This document shows, piece after piece, positions 36,201 to 48,600 of a stretch of 64,000 bases of DNA. The notes under the pieces are model-generated. The model did no database searches and had not been told where the DNA came from. It saw only the letters and a program-made list of their open reading frames with translations. The first letter of the stretch is position 1. The number at the start of each line of letters is the position of its first letter. Source of the DNA: Cryptomeria japonica (lineage: Eukaryota > Streptophyta > Pinopsida > Cupressales > Cupressaceae); contig NC_081415.1 in NCBI RefSeq assembly GCF_030272615.1, positions 263,052,925 to 263,116,924 of the forward strand. The letters run 5' to 3'. A program made the position numbers and the translations under genes.

Positions 36201-36451
36201 ATATAATAAGAAGAGCCAGAAGTCTGAGAGGCTTGGTGAGTCCCTGGTTGGATTCACTCAGTGTACATAAGAAAGAGTGTATGGATATGGTGGGAAATCC
36301 CACACCGGTAGAGGTAAATGAGAAAGAGTCATTTGCATATATACAAAATGGTCTTGTATCCATTTTCGGCACGTTCAAAATTGGTTGGGACACCTATCTT
36401 GAGCTATTGGAGAAGGCTTATCCAGAAATTTTGAAATTTGTTAAACTCTAG
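33275..36451 (+). pseudogene. Family A second frame: large protein of unknown family
   Basis: From MELGSSSIPI to the TAG at 36451 about 1,058 codons can be followed across stops at about 33722, 33758, 33868, 33951, 34229, 34880, 35477 and 36074 and two or three frame changes. Three zones are visible. The first is a globular start (PRPIFKWYPHVAT, ITKEVIRAITGLPSVG, then a hydrophobic KKGTFWYGSLIVCLMLFF). The middle is Lys/Glu/Ser-rich and includes IAPDEMERTLGV and RVNEIIKETQQAWIKFFGEN. The end is coiled coil (IDGQILILENQISILEKERD). I do not recognise the family. It replaces pol in position. The pattern of conservation in two copies suggests it once coded for something useful to the element. Confidence 0.65.
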
Positions 36452-36528
36452 TGAGATATTTTTGGGATATTCATTGTACATCTTTTTGAATCTTTGACAT
36501 TCTTTTTAGAATTTTTGATGGCATTGAT

Positions 36529-36727
36529 GTTAAAGGGGGAGTGATATAGATGTGAAAAATAATAGAAAGAGTTGTATACATTAGGGGGAGATATGGAGAC
36601 ATGGGGATATGGATTATTCTTGCATTAATAAATATTCATCTCAGGGGGAGTAGGCATGATAAAACCAGCAGATGAAACCTTGACCATTTTTCACATGAGT
36701 GTTGCCATCAATGCCAAAGGGGAAGAT
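36529..36727 (+). promoter_or_regulatory. Cluster of four polypurine tracts
   Basis: TTAAAGGGGGAGTG, TTAGGGGGAGAT, TCAGGGGGAGTA and CAAAGGGGAAGAT lie within 200 bp; the last abuts the 3' LTR. Multiple polypurine tracts upstream of the 3' LTR are a known hallmark of Sireviruses (Copia). Confidence 0.75.
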
Positions 36728-37660
36728 TGTTGGAAATTGACACTCAATTGGTTGGTTTCACTATATTTTCATTGATGGCAACATGGTATTGTATTTTGGA
36801 TTCATGTTTTGGTTTAGTTGTCTACCAGCAAGCACTTCGCAGATACTACATCGGCATCGACAGGACATAAGGATTTCTTTGGTTACCAATATTGGAGGAT
36901 GACATGGTTTAGAATATGGTTATCGGTATTGGAGGCCCACATCTCTTGGATCCAGCTTCGGAAATTAATTTTGATATTCATGTATTTATGTTATCTAGCT
37001 GGCATGCAATTTGATATTGTAATTATCTTTGTAAGCCGACATAAGGCATGATAAATTGTATAGGGTATATAGGTTAGTTTGGATTAGATCATCTTTTACA
37101 TAGAGAAGATTATGGAATGCGAATGTAATATGATGTGAAATATATCAGAGATATTATGTATGTAAGGATATCTATGTAAGGGTTATTCCGGTAAAGGGTT
37201 TAGGGTTTCAGACCGGAACTGAGAGAGCTTAAACTGGAACTGTATTTAGGCATAGAAGATGTTATCTTAGCAGTTCACCACTTCTCCAAATTGTAGTCAG
37301 CAAGACTCCTTTTTTGTGATTGAGCAGTGTGCTTTAGGCTATAAGCCTTCTTGCAAGCAAGACCCTTATATTTTGTAATATCTCTTCATATGGCCAGTGA
37401 ATTGATATTGTGGGTCACAAATCCCATCGTGGTTTTTCCTCTTTGAGGTTTTCCACGTATAATTTTGTGTGTTATGATTCTCATTTATGTGATTGGCTTA
37501 TTGGTTGCTTTACTTCTTTTTACTTCTTTCAATTTTGTATTATCTGATATACCGGTTAGTGTATGCATGTTTTTATAAGGCTAAAATTGATCATTTTGGT
37601 ATAACACTGATTCACCTCCCCCCCTGCCCCCCACCCCCTCAGTGTTATTGTATTCCAACA
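36728..37660 (+). repeat. Family A 3' LTR, 933 bp
   Basis: Starts TGTTGGAAATTGACACTCAA and ends ATTCCAACA; aligned with 30773-31709 across its length with scattered substitutions and small indels. Confidence 0.92.
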
Positions 37661-38639
37661 TAATTCATGCATAATAATATTATAATAGTGCACTAAGGAT
37701 ATAAGTGTCTACAAATTGAGTTTGAACACTTGATTAAGGATGTTTGATTTTTGTCTTTGCCTAGTACTAAAGTCTTTAAGGATAATATTTGCCATGAGTT
37801 TGGGCATGTCTCTAACAGACCTTGGATGCAAGGTTACGTGTAGCTTTTTACTCCCTTAATGTGACTAGTGTTAGTCACACAATTTATTTGAAACCATTTT
37901 TAATTTTGATGATTTATTTTTTGTTATTGATGAAAATGTTCCTTGTGTTGTAAGGACTCGTATTGTGTTTTTGAATTTTCTTATGAACGGTTTAGTCACC
38001 AAACTATTTCATTTGTTTACTTTGTCACTGTTGGTCACACTTGATTTATTGTTGAGATGTGCACATTTATGATTTAGTGTTGAGTTTGATAATTTCTCCT
38101 CTTGTGATTTTCTTCTAAAAATATCATGGTGATTATTCCAAATGTTTGATATCGTTGCTCCTAAGTTATGTTAGTGTTGTCCTCTATCGTGTTTGAGATG
38201 AACACTAATAGAATGCTCAAGGGAGTATATAGCAGAGAACATACCAGGCTAGTATTAATATACTGATTAAGCAAAATATATTATTTTTATGAAATGTCAA
38301 AAGATGTAGAACATTGTGTGTAGTAATTAATGTTGAGCAATATGCATGTTAAGGTGGATTATTTTGCTAATAAAAGTAGTTCTCTTTATATGTGTTTTGG
38401 GTTTATGTTTTTGGGATGGGCATTGAATATGGAATCACAAAGAACGATGATCCTCTTTTTGGGGAAATCCAAATAATTTGAAGTTCTTTGGCCAAAGCCA
38501 TGTGTCCATTGAAATACATGGAACTAGCCTAGCAAACTTTATTAATATGTTTCTTTGTCGTATCCCGATAGTAGGATACATTGCATTTCATACAAACAAA
38601 TGCATGTAGATATATCAGGTTGCACTAGATTCCCTCTTG
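37661..38639. other. No gene seen
   Basis: AT-rich; possibly the continuation of the gypsy relic at 30283-30772, without preserved motifs. Confidence 0.45.
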
Positions 38640-38880
38640 CCTATTTTTTTCAGGTAGCTACACACTGCAGGGTTGGGCATTCTTTGAGTAGGAAGAATCC
38701 CAAGGAAGCATAAGATTTGTGGTTGGGAGGAAAAGCACCCAAATCATGTTCTTGTCTCTTAGGCTTTGCGGATGACCATGTAGGTCAGTGATGGCCAGAG
38801 ACTTCATTGATTATGTTCTTACATCATTACTTTTATATCACTTGTATTTGTACAACATTATGGTGTGGATTACAAGGCAT
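38640..38880 (+). mobile_element. Possible diverged gypsy LTR fragment
   Basis: GGTTGGGCATTCTTTGAGTA, AATCCCAAGGAAGCATAA, GGTTGGGAGG, AAATCATGTTCTTGTCTCTTA parallels 29908-30010 in order and wording (GTTGGGCTGGGTATC, GGGAAGTGTAA, GTAGGGTGGAAACGC, CAATGTTCTCATC). Orientation agrees. Edges are not visible. Confidence 0.4.
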
Positions 38881-38885
38881 GAGAG

Positions 38886-38967
<82 letters not shown>

Positions 38968-38982
38968 TGTGTGTGTGTGTGT
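38886..38982. repeat. (CT)n-(GT)n microsatellite
   Basis: About 38 CT units pass into TTTGTGTGTGTGTGTGTG. Open frames across it (Ser-Leu runs) are artefacts. Confidence 0.95.
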
Positions 38983-39425
38983 GCATGTATTGGATTTTTT
39001 TCATTTTATTTCTAGAATTATGTGAAACTGAGTTGATAGTTATCCTTGAAATGTTGTTGTGGCAAGATACACACGAGAGCCTAGGTTACATAAATAGCAA
39101 TTTGGATCCACTAATTTTTTAGGTGATATGTGATTATTCATGGAAGATCTCTCAACATACCTAAGTATCACATCTAAAGGGGTATGCATGAATGATTTAT
39201 TTGTTATTCCTTATATATTATCAAGTTGTGATCTAGCTTAAAGTTATTCTTAGAGAGAATTCCTAATCCTTAAATGATCATTGTGTGTCTTGAAATGATG
39301 AACAATTAAATGATCTTTCCATGAGGTATTGATATTTGTGAATGAGCTAAAAATATGGCAAGTGTATACAAGTACATGCTAAGAATGTTGATAAGAAATA
39401 CATAGTAACTTGGTCAACTCATTTG
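38983..39425. other. No gene seen
   Basis: AT-rich spacer; nothing recognised. Confidence 0.5.
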
Positions 39426-40800
39426 CAATGCAAAGGTATGTTTTTTATTAGATAAAAATAGGTTTTTAAGGGACCCCAAATCTTGTACAAAATAGGATTT
39501 AAAAGGGGCTCTTGCAACCCACAACATGAGATATTCAGTCAGGCTCACAAAACGGAACATAACCGGTTCAAGACGAAACAAAACAAAGAAAGGGTAGAGA
39601 CCCCAAAGAGAAAAGTTGCCTGAAAAGTTAAGCCAAACCATGAACCAACTGCAGGCAGACCATAACAAACAAAGGGCAGCAGAGAGAAAAAAGAAAAGAA
39701 AGTTCCAGCTGCCCACAAGGGTAAAGACAACCCCCCTAACTTAGGATTTCCCTATGGAAGCCTTCTTGTGGGATCGAAGGGTCATGTCAAAAGAAGGTGA
39801 GGACAGCTTAAATGTTTGTGTTTAACCTTAATCCAACCATCTTCAACTTTAGCAGCCTCATCTTGTCACTCCAATGAATCTAGTGCTAGAAACCCAGCAG
39901 CCATGGAGTGACTAGCATACGATGCAGCTCCAGCAAGGCTGGGGCCAGAATCAACCTTGGTAACAGAACCAAGCAAAGGGACCGCACCAGCAATCTCCCC
40001 TGAGACAGGATCAGCCCCAGCAGACTGGAATCTAGCAATCGGGGTAGACCCAATAACCAAAGAGCCAGCAACATCACCTTCCTTCCTAACAGCAACAGGA
40101 GGGAGAACCTCAACAGAAGAAACGCCAGCATGCAACCCACAACCCCCAGAAACAATCTTAGGCCGCGAAGAAACGGAACCACCCACCATGGGGGAACCCA
40201 CCACATTCGTCAACGGGACCGTTGTGGCAATCGGGTTGTCCTGAGTAACCACCTAGGAAAAACTTTGCTATGAAGAAATTTTCACAATAAAATAATGTTG
40301 AGTTGAAGCACCGTTCCACCAAGACGCGGAGTGTTTCTTAGTAACACTAAGATCACATTTTGCAGGAACATGACCCATTTTAAAGCACCTTCTGCATCTA
40401 AAGGGAATCCCTTCATAGACCAAAGGCTGAATCCAATGGCCCTTAAGAGACATAAGTTTGATCTCTACAAGCAATCCCTTAGACATGTCAATGTCCACCA
40501 AGATGCGAACATAGGTAGAATGGTGAATATTAAAGGAATTAGAATCAAACATCAGGAAGTCCCCAAGAGCCTCACCCACTTCCTCAAGAAGAGAATCCAC
40601 CCAAAGATGAAGTGGAAGGTTAGGGATTCTAACCCATAAAGGCATCTTGTTGAAAGTTTTGAAAGAGGGATTGAAATCTTTGTGCCAAGGCTTAACCATT
40701 AACACAAAACGGTCATCCCAACTGAAGAAATGATCACAAAGAATACAATTTATGTCTTCGACAATGCCAAATTTTGCTATGCAAAACCCTTTAGCTAAAG
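39426..40800 (-). mobile_element. LINE (L1-type) relic with ORF1 but no ORF2
   Basis: On the minus strand an ORF1-like part (40800-39866) is followed directly by a 3'-UTR-like stretch ending CTAATAAAAAACA near 39440, an A-rich tail. A full L1 would have about 4 kb of endonuclease and reverse transcriptase in between; none is present, so the copy is internally deleted or a non-autonomous derivative. The 5' end is truncated. Confidence 0.65.
40268..40740 (-). pseudogene. LINE ORF1: DUF4283-like domain and CCHC zinc knuckle
   Basis: The protein reads DDRFVLMVKPWHKDFNPSF, PLWVRIPNLPLHLW, LLEEVGEALGDFLMFD, then MSLKGHWIQPLVYEGIPF and CRRCFKMGHVPAKC. This is the arrangement of plant L1 ORF1 proteins, where the DUF4283 region and the knuckle bind the element's RNA. 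The open frame starts at an internal ATG (40705); homology continues upstream to about 40740 and, with stops, to 40800. The next frame (40252-39866, Ser/Pro/Ala/Gly/Val-rich) is the low-complexity C-terminal part of the same ORF1. Confidence 0.8.
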
Positions 40801-41119
40801 GGAAAATATGAAATGTACCATAAATGAGTATGTGTGTGCATTAAAATGATTTTTAACTAATAGAAAACATACAAAAATGTTTTGTTTGTTTAAGCATTGA
40901 GATAAGTGTATCTTATTTGGACAAGAAGAAATGTTTTGAGGAGTCTTTTATTTTGATTTTGATTATTGGTACTAACATGGACTAATATTTTGGTGGTGTT
41001 CCTATGAGTGTGATAGATGGGACAACACTTCACAAGAAACAAAACATTGTTAGAGAGAGGTAGCCTAACTTTGTGAAATTGAATGGCAGTAATGGAATTC
41101 ACACACTCACAGAATTGTA
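40801..41119. other. No gene seen
   Basis: Short AT-rich spacer between the LINE and Copia relics. Confidence 0.5.
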
Positions 41120-42420
41120 CCCATCTTGCATTTTGCATTCATCCTCCAGCTCATAGTTGGGTTGTACATTAGATGGATGTGAAGAGTGCCTTTCTTCACA
41201 AGGATCTTTAGGAGGAGATTTACATGGAGTAGTCACAAGGATTCATTGAGGACTCTTCTTTGGTTTGCAGACCAAGGAAGTCTGTAGATATGGCCTCAAG
41301 CAAGCTCTTAGGGCTTGGTATGCCAAGATGGATTCCCTTCTTCTGTTAGCAGGATTCACCAGATGTCATTTAAATATGAATGCCTACATTTTGTGATAGG
41401 ATGACTCTTAGTTGCTACTTGTGCTCTATGTTGATGACTTGATCATTATAGGGAGTACCTCATCCATCATTGGCAGTGTCAAATCTTCTTTGCATGAGAG
41501 ATTTGCTATGAATGACTTGGACCTTTTGCACTACTTTCTTTGGATTAAGATATCAGGGTTTTATTTTGGGATCACTCTTGCTCAACCCAATTATGCTCTT
41601 GATCTTCTAGCTCAATTCCACATGGTTGATTGTAAGCCTACATAGACTCCCTTTCTTTCAGGAGTCAAGCTTGAGGCTAACCTTTCTTTCAGGAGTCAAG
41701 CTTGAGGCTAAGTGTTCCACTCCACATGTTGATGCCACTTTGTATCATCAACGTTTTTGGGAGTCTCATCTACTTGGCTCACATACACCTTGATATTTCC
41801 TTTGTGATTGGCTTGGTTTCACGCTTTATGTAGGAACCACATGAGCTTCATTGGAACACTACCAAATGCATCTTGCATTACATGTAGAGTACACATCACT
41901 TTGAGATTTACTATGCAATAGGTACATGACTTGACTTGGTTGGGTATACAAACTCTGATTGGGCTAGCGATCTTGATGATCATAAGTTCACTTCAGGCTA
42001 CAACTTTCATCTTGGTTTTGGCCCCATTTGTTGCTAGAGTAAGAAACAACATGATATTTCTCTCTCTCTCTTCAACTAAGGTTGAGTATCGAGGGTCTAT
42101 CAATGCAGCTACTGAGGCTATTTGGCTTCAAAATATTCTATCTAAGTTTGGCTTCACCCTCCATGACCTACAGTCCTTCATTGTGACAATTAGAGTGTCA
42201 TTCAAATCTCGAAGAGCCCGATTGACCATCAACGAACTAAACACATCGAGATCTATATGCATTACATCAGGGAGCTAATATAGGAGCAAGTATTGTCCTA
42301 CATCATAGCAGGTATTGATTTGCGGTATTTTCCTACATCATAGTAGGTTGTAGACATCTTCACCAAACCCTTCACAGAGAGTGAGTTTCATCACTTGTGA
42401 GCTCTCTTGGGGGTGTAAGA
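41120..42420 (+). pseudogene. Copia reverse transcriptase/RNase H relic
   Basis: Across several stops and frame changes the reading gives MDVKSAFL, SQGFIEDSSLVCR, a decayed YGLKQALRAWYAKMDSLL, then LLVLYVDDLIIIGS (the YVDD polymerase active site) and FAMNDLDLLHYFLWIKI. After that come the connection region, DWASDLDDHKFTSGYNF, and the RNase H end STKVEYRGSINAATEAIWLQ. This order and wording are diagnostic of Ty1/Copia Pol. The N-terminal protease and integrase are absent, and a 33-bp direct duplication (AGGAGTCAAGCTTGAGGCTA twice, near 41660 and 41694) interrupts it. It is not functional. Confidence 0.88.
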
Positions 42421-42580
42421 TATTTCATCAAGGTGGGTCAGTTGACTTCTCCATTCTCTCTTATGGGGAGTCCTTTTTCCTCACTCGAGGTTTTGTCCTT
42501 CTCATTCTTCTTTGAGAGTTATTTTGTGTGTTCATCTCTCTTTTGAAGGGGGGTGGGGGTTTCCCACTAGGTTTTCTCCT
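42421..42580 (+). other. Copia 3' non-coding stretch
   Basis: Follows the RNase H relic and contains a G-run GAAGGGGGGTGGGGGTTT near 42546 that could be a polypurine tract; no LTR edge could be fixed. Confidence 0.4.
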
Positions 42581-43323
42581 TTGAGCATCCATAGCAATAT
42601 ATCTGTTTGATCCTATCTACCCGCCCTTGGATATTTCATCATCATGGATCCTCATAGGTCATTTTCTCCACCTGATTTACATCCATATATTTATGATTTT
42701 GACATGTTCCTAGCTTTTGTGCCTTTTTCTATTTAAATCTTCAACCCTTTTAATAAGGACGTCTTTCTATGAAGGTGGTGTTCTATCATATACTTGCACT
42801 TTACTCCTTTGTTAAGTTGGTTAGTGCATATCTTTTTTTATAAGATTCATTCATCTCACTTGTCCATGACCTTCATGTTGATCCTATTTCTCCTATGGCT
42901 TGTGATAGTGATGAGCATGTGCATGGTGCAATTTTACCTTGTGATGATGTAATATTGTGTCATGGATATGAATGATGTACCTTATTTACTTAAACATGAC
43001 ATTGTTGCACCTCATGATTTGTCTCTTACATGTTAAAATAGCATATCCATCCCCATCAATTCATGTTCTTTAGAGGAGTTACATTGTTTCACGATGACGT
43101 GTCATGTGATGACTATTATTTTGTATTTCATGTGAGTCCTATGGATACCAATACACATTCTTTTACTTAATGATATCTCCCATCATGATAGCATACATTG
43201 TGACAATAGCTCCTTAGTTTTTCAAGTAGAGAGAAAGAGAGTGATAAGGAGGGAGGAAGGGAGAGGTAGTGAGGGAGTGATTGAGAGATATAGAGAGGGG
43301 AGAGGTAGCGAGGGAGTGAGAGA

Positions 43324-43354
<31 letters not shown>

Positions 43355-43371
43355 GGGTGGGAGGGGGGTTG

Positions 43372-43754
43372 TTGTAAAAATTGACTATAGCAACCCAATA
43401 ACTAGAGACCAATTGAATAACACAAAAACAAGAGAGAACAATAGAGACAAGAACAAACTATATTCTCATCAAGATGCAAATAGCTGGATGAATAAACAAT
43501 GTCTATAAGCCTACTTATTTTGGTAAGGCAAAAGGGAATGAGAGCACACAATAATGACATGTGGCTCATTGAAATGCAAGGGTAGGTAGGAGTTAGTTAG
43601 AACTCAACCACCCAACACAAATAACTATGCATCCTAAGAAAGGATAAGTCCACCTAAAGTGGAAATGCTTCGACTACTCCTATTCAATTCCCTAAGTAAT
43701 CTTAAATAAAGTGTAATTATATCTTAGGAGATAAATAAAATAAATTAATTACAC
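43372..43754 (-). mobile_element. Copia-like LTR relic with adjoining polypurine tract
   Basis: On the minus strand it starts TGTTGGTGTAATTAATTTAT and is preceded by CTTAATAGGGGG (43755-43766), a good polypurine tract. Its other end is near 43372. Blocks are shared with 14308-14735. It sits in the spacer of the inverted repeat. Confidence 0.55.
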
Positions 43755-43881
43755 CAACACCCCCTATTAAGTGCAACTTAGGGGAATGTAGACTCAAGCT
43801 AATAATGCAAGATGGGTCTTGGCTAATAGGCCATATTAGGTACCCACCAAAAGAGAGATGAACACACCTCTCCACAACAAC

Positions 43882-43999
<118 letters not shown>

Positions 44000-44705
44000 A
44001 TCACTCCCTCGCTACCTCTCCCTTCCTCCCGCCTTATCACTCTCTTTCTCTCTATTGGAAAAACTGAGGAGCTATTGTCACAATGTATGCTATCATGATG
44101 GGAGATATCATTAGGTAAAAGAATGTCTATTGGTATCCATAGGGCTCACATGAAATACAAAATAATAGTTATCACAAGACACGTCATCGTGAAACAATGT
44201 AACTCCTCTAAAGAACATGAATTGATGGGGATGGATATGCTATTGTAACATGTAAGAGACAAATCATGAGGTGCAACAAGGTCATGTGTACGTAAGGAAG
44301 GTACATCATTCATATCCATGACATAATATAAAATCATCATAAGGTAAAACTGCACCATACGCATGCTCATCACTATCACAAGCCATAGGAGAAATATGAT
44401 CAACATAAAGGTCATGGACAAGTGAGATGAATGAATCTTTAAAAAAAAGGATAGGCACTAACCAACTTAACAAAGGAGCAAAGTGCAAGTATATGATAGA
44501 ACACCACCTTCATAGAAAGACGTCCTTATTAAAAGGGTTGAAGATTGAAATAGAAAAGGCCACAAAAGCTAGGAAAATGTCAAAATCATAAATATATGGA
44601 TGTAAATCAGGTGGAGAAAATGACCTATGAGGATCCATGATGATGAAATATCCAAGGGTGGGCAGATAGGATCAAACACATATCACCATGGATCCTCAAA
44701 CCCTA

Positions 44706-45430
44706 ATCAAAATATTATAAGAAGACACAAAGAAGGGTAGATTTGACACCAACATAAATCTGATAGAAGGAGGATTTGATTAAAAAAAATGAGCTACCAC
44801 AGTGAGGCCCACTATTAAACATTAATGGTAAGTTTCTAGACCAATAGCAATTTAAAGCATAAATAATATACCTACATAAAACATAAATAATATACCTATT
44901 AGAGTAGTAAAATATTTGGGGGTTTACTTTGAATTCTATTTGTTGATTCTAGAACTATGAATAAGGAGCTGGTGAAAGTCTTCTACCTATTGAACATTTT
45001 TAATTCGATGTCAGATGCGTAATTTTACTGAGACATTTCTTTCTTGAGCAACATCATTTAGTGCCATGTATTCTTAAGGAAACAGTTACTTTTGTTTATT
45101 TGTTGCGGCATCTTATTTTGCACTGAGCAGCACCAGGTTCGTGGACTTCACACTAAGTTAAAGCAATTCATGAATTCACACAAGATTTCCCCAAGCTCAA
45201 AGAGAATATGTTATTCATTTTTCTCAATATCCTTTTAAGTACCTGCAACTTGCAGTATTCAAGAATATTTGAGATAAGGACATTCCCAAGAGTCAGGAAA
45301 TGTGTGTCCCAATTACACTGATGCATATTAATAGAGAGTTCTATTACATATTACACTCAGCAGGTCCATACAACAAAGAATTTTTGCACATACAAAGTAC
45401 AATTAGTTCTTAGGTAACATGACTATCAGT
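44706..45430. other. Downstream flank of DJ-1D
   Basis: Contains the likely 3' UTR of the gene (first few hundred bases below 45431 on the minus strand). No other gene is seen and no clear AATAAA-type signal could be placed with confidence. Confidence 0.5.
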
Positions 45431-45619
45431 TCAAAATGATACACTAATTCCTAACAATACCATAATGTGGGAGATAAATTCAGGATGTGCAGGCCAAGCT
45501 GCTGCTGTCACTAGGTTCTCATCTGTAAAGCATTTAGTTATTGGTTCTGGCTCCATCCATTCAGCACCAGCAAGCAATACATTAAGTTTTACTGCCGGGT
45601 ATGCTGTACACCTTTTTCC
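45431..45619 (-). CDS. DJ1D: DJ-1D exon 5
   Basis: Begins [20 protein letters not shown] after TTTCACAG and ends GISVSF, then TGA at 45431-45433. The GI.VSF ending is that of plant DJ-1D proteins. Confidence 0.93.
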   Translation of the reverse strand, partial: GKRCTAYPAVKLNVLLAGAEWMEPEPITKCFTDENLVTAAAWPAHPEFISHIMVLLGISVSF

Positions 45620-48600
45620 CTGTGAAACAACATTTCAACTCGTACATGAAATAATACACTTTCCAAGCACATGTATTCATAACATTGAATCATGGTATAA
45701 GTAAAGTTGCCATTTTATGCAAAAAAAACTTACCTTGAGTATGTTTGCTGCTGCTAGTATCTGCTGCCCATGACAAATTGAGGCAATTGGTTTTTTACTT
45801 TCTGCAAATAGCTTTACAATGGATAAAACCTTGTCATTTAATGCAAGATATTCAGGAGCACGACCTCCAGGAATTACCAAAGCATCGAAGTCTTCAACCT
45901 TGACATCTTCGAAATTAGCATTGAGAGTGAATTTATGGCCTGGTTTTTCACTATATGTTTGGTCACCTTCAAAATCATGGATAGCAGTTAGGCATGTGTC
46001 CCCAACATTCTTGCCCGGGCAAACAGCATCAACATTGCAGCCTAAAGATTGCAAAGCTTGGAATGGAACAATAATTTCATAATCTTCCATGTAGTCCTAC
46101 ATAAAAAAGGAGAACATGATTATAAAAGTGTCAAGAAGAGATCAATGGACCAGAGATTCATTCAATAGACAAATATGTTGCACTTGGGCTCTAATATATC
46201 CATACAGATTGGCCAGCCGGAGGAGAAAAAACAAATCAAAATCTAAAAGAGATCACAAGGTTCTAAGTTTTGCAAAACAGAAAAAATTAATTTCCATGCT
46301 CACGGACTAATATAAACAATCAAAGAAGCAAATGCCTACCCCACAGAGAAAAAGAACACGTTTCCCTGTGCCAGTAACCTTTCCTCCCAGTGACTTCAAG
46401 AAAAGGCTTATATATTCAGGGTGTCCGTGCCAAGCTGCACTGGTGATCAAATTACCATCAATGCAGCATGCTGATAATGCCTCTGGTTCTTTCCATACCC
46501 CCCCTGCAGCAACAACAACAGGCTTTACAACAGGATATGCCGTACACATTTTCTCTTTTAACACACCTGCAGCAGCAAGAATCAATTGCCCATGACAGAT
46601 AGCAGCAATGGGTTTGTTTGAATCAAAAAAATGCTTAACCAGTTCAAGAACAGATTCATTTAGAGCTAGGTACTCAGGTGCCCGTCCTCCAGGAATCACC
46701 AACCCATCGTACATCTTTACATCAATATAATCAAATGTTGCTGTCAATTCAAAATTGTGACCTCGTAGCTCTGAGTAAGTCTGCAATACACAATAAGCAG
46801 AGCCTAGTTTGGATCAGATATTCATATTTATCAGTGCCTTATTAAGAGCTGATATTCAAAATTTAAAGCCTAATAGGTAGCACAAATCCTATCCAATATC
46901 TATGCAAATAACTTTTGAAAGTAATGAAACTCAACATAAATACCTTATCATTTATGGTGCATAAAAAACCTCCCCTTCTGTTATCATTTTGTAAACTCAC
47001 TATCAGTTCTACAGATCTGCCAATTTTCAACAAAAAATGTAGAATGCACAAACATCCTACAGCTTAATGTCCTAGAGACAAGCAAGGTAGGTAGATATCT
47101 TCCACGTTTGCACAGTATTAAAAGTGTGTAATTAAATTTTGAGTGAAAGTCAAGTGTTGAATGTTGTTAGTGTCAAAAGAATAAGGTTTGTCGGTTTAGC
47201 GCAGAATTTAACAGAGGCTCTTGTACAGTGCAACAGTAAACTGATGTATAATAGAGTTTCATCAGAGAGAACTTTTTCGTGCATAGGAAGGAGGCAATGT
47301 AGACCCTCAAGGTTTCTTTAATCTATGGCTTTAGTTCCCATGAGATATTGAGGGTCAATATACTCAATTATGCAATACAAGATGTTGAGGATATTGTTAA
47401 TGAACATCAGTTAGCAAAGTTTGGATGCAACATAATGTCAAATGGATAGACAAATAGAAGGAATGGAACACTCATCAAGTTCCTAGGGATATTGGCAAGA
47501 TCTTTTAGAAATATGTTGATGTATCAAATAGGATCAAATCTGTGAGTATACTACTCTAAGTTGTTTGACAAGGTGTTCATGGATATAAGGCCATCAAATG
47601 TAGTTCAATTTATTATAGACAATCTTGTTTCTTGTGTTGTTGGGAGACTCCTTATGGACAAGTATCCTACTATGTTTTTGAAGCTCATTTACAGCACACT
47701 ACCTTGATCTAACCTTATAAGACATTGGAAAACATGAATAGATTAAGAAGTATTGCAAAAGGCTCACATTATTACCAAGTTCATCTATGTAAATAGATTA
47801 AGAAGCATTGCAAAGGCTCACATTCTTACAAGTTCATCTACGATCACATGAGGGTGTTGTGTATGATGTGCTTCTTCACAGAGGGCAAGGAGCTAGTTTG
47901 ACTAGGGGTGACAAGATTTGTTAAGCACTTCCTTGCATTGCAAACTCCTTGGTAGAGCCAAATGTTCATTTCAAGTGAGTGGATGGAGTCTCACTTCACA
48001 AATCAAACAAATGGCAAATTAGTGGCAAAGTGCATTTTTCCTATGCTTTTTTGGGATGCAGTTGAATAGCTTGTCGAATTTTTAAAAACCTCTAGAAAAA
48101 GTTTTACAACTAGAGGAGGGAAAGAATCCTCCATCGGCTATTTAAATGAGGCAATGGATAGAGCCAAGGAGGTGATGAGAGGTAGGATGGAAAATAACAA
48201 GTACGAATATATACCATTGTAGGATATAACTGATAGTAGATAGGATTGATAGATGCAATCCACTCTTCATATCATTGGATACTATCTAAATTCAATGTTG
48301 CTCTATAGTCCTTAATTCAAAGATGATGTTGAGGTCACACACAATCTACTCATGTACATGGAGAAAATGTCTCCTACCCCAAAAAAATTGCATATCATTA
48401 TGGCAAAGCTACCAAAATACAAGTAAGAAAGGAAATTTTTCTCAAGTATGGTTGTCACTCAAAGCACAAAGGTCCTCAAATCAAGTAAGCTCCATAAACT
48501 CTTGCCATTCTCCCTTTATTGTGGACATGTAAAATAAAGGTGTTAAGCTAATAGTAGATCTTAAATGATGTCTTCTCAAAATAATTTGTATTTTTTAGTG

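Larger units (their letters stand above)
30773..37660 (+). mobile_element. Family A LTR retroelement, full length, 6.9 kb, no pol
   Basis: Direct LTRs at 30773-31709 and 36728-37660 enclose, in order, an initiator-Met-type primer site, a coiled-coil/zinc-knuckle Gag-like frame, a second frame of about 1,050 codons and a cluster of polypurine tracts. No reverse transcriptase, integrase or protease is recognisable. The flanks TGATC and TAATT match at three of five positions and differ only by transitions, so a decayed target duplication is possible but unproven. The layout suggests a non-autonomous relative of Copia/Sirevirus elements. A truncated sister lies at 1174-3957. Confidence 0.88.

Noticed and set aside
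39957-40244. 95-codon plus-strand Pro/Thr-rich frame
   Set aside because: It is the antisense shadow of the low-complexity LINE ORF1 tail.
45677-46786. Two separate single-domain DJ-1 genes
   Set aside because: Phase-0 splice sites join them, the GT-AG intron between is only 243 bp, and the tandem plan matches plant DJ-1D.
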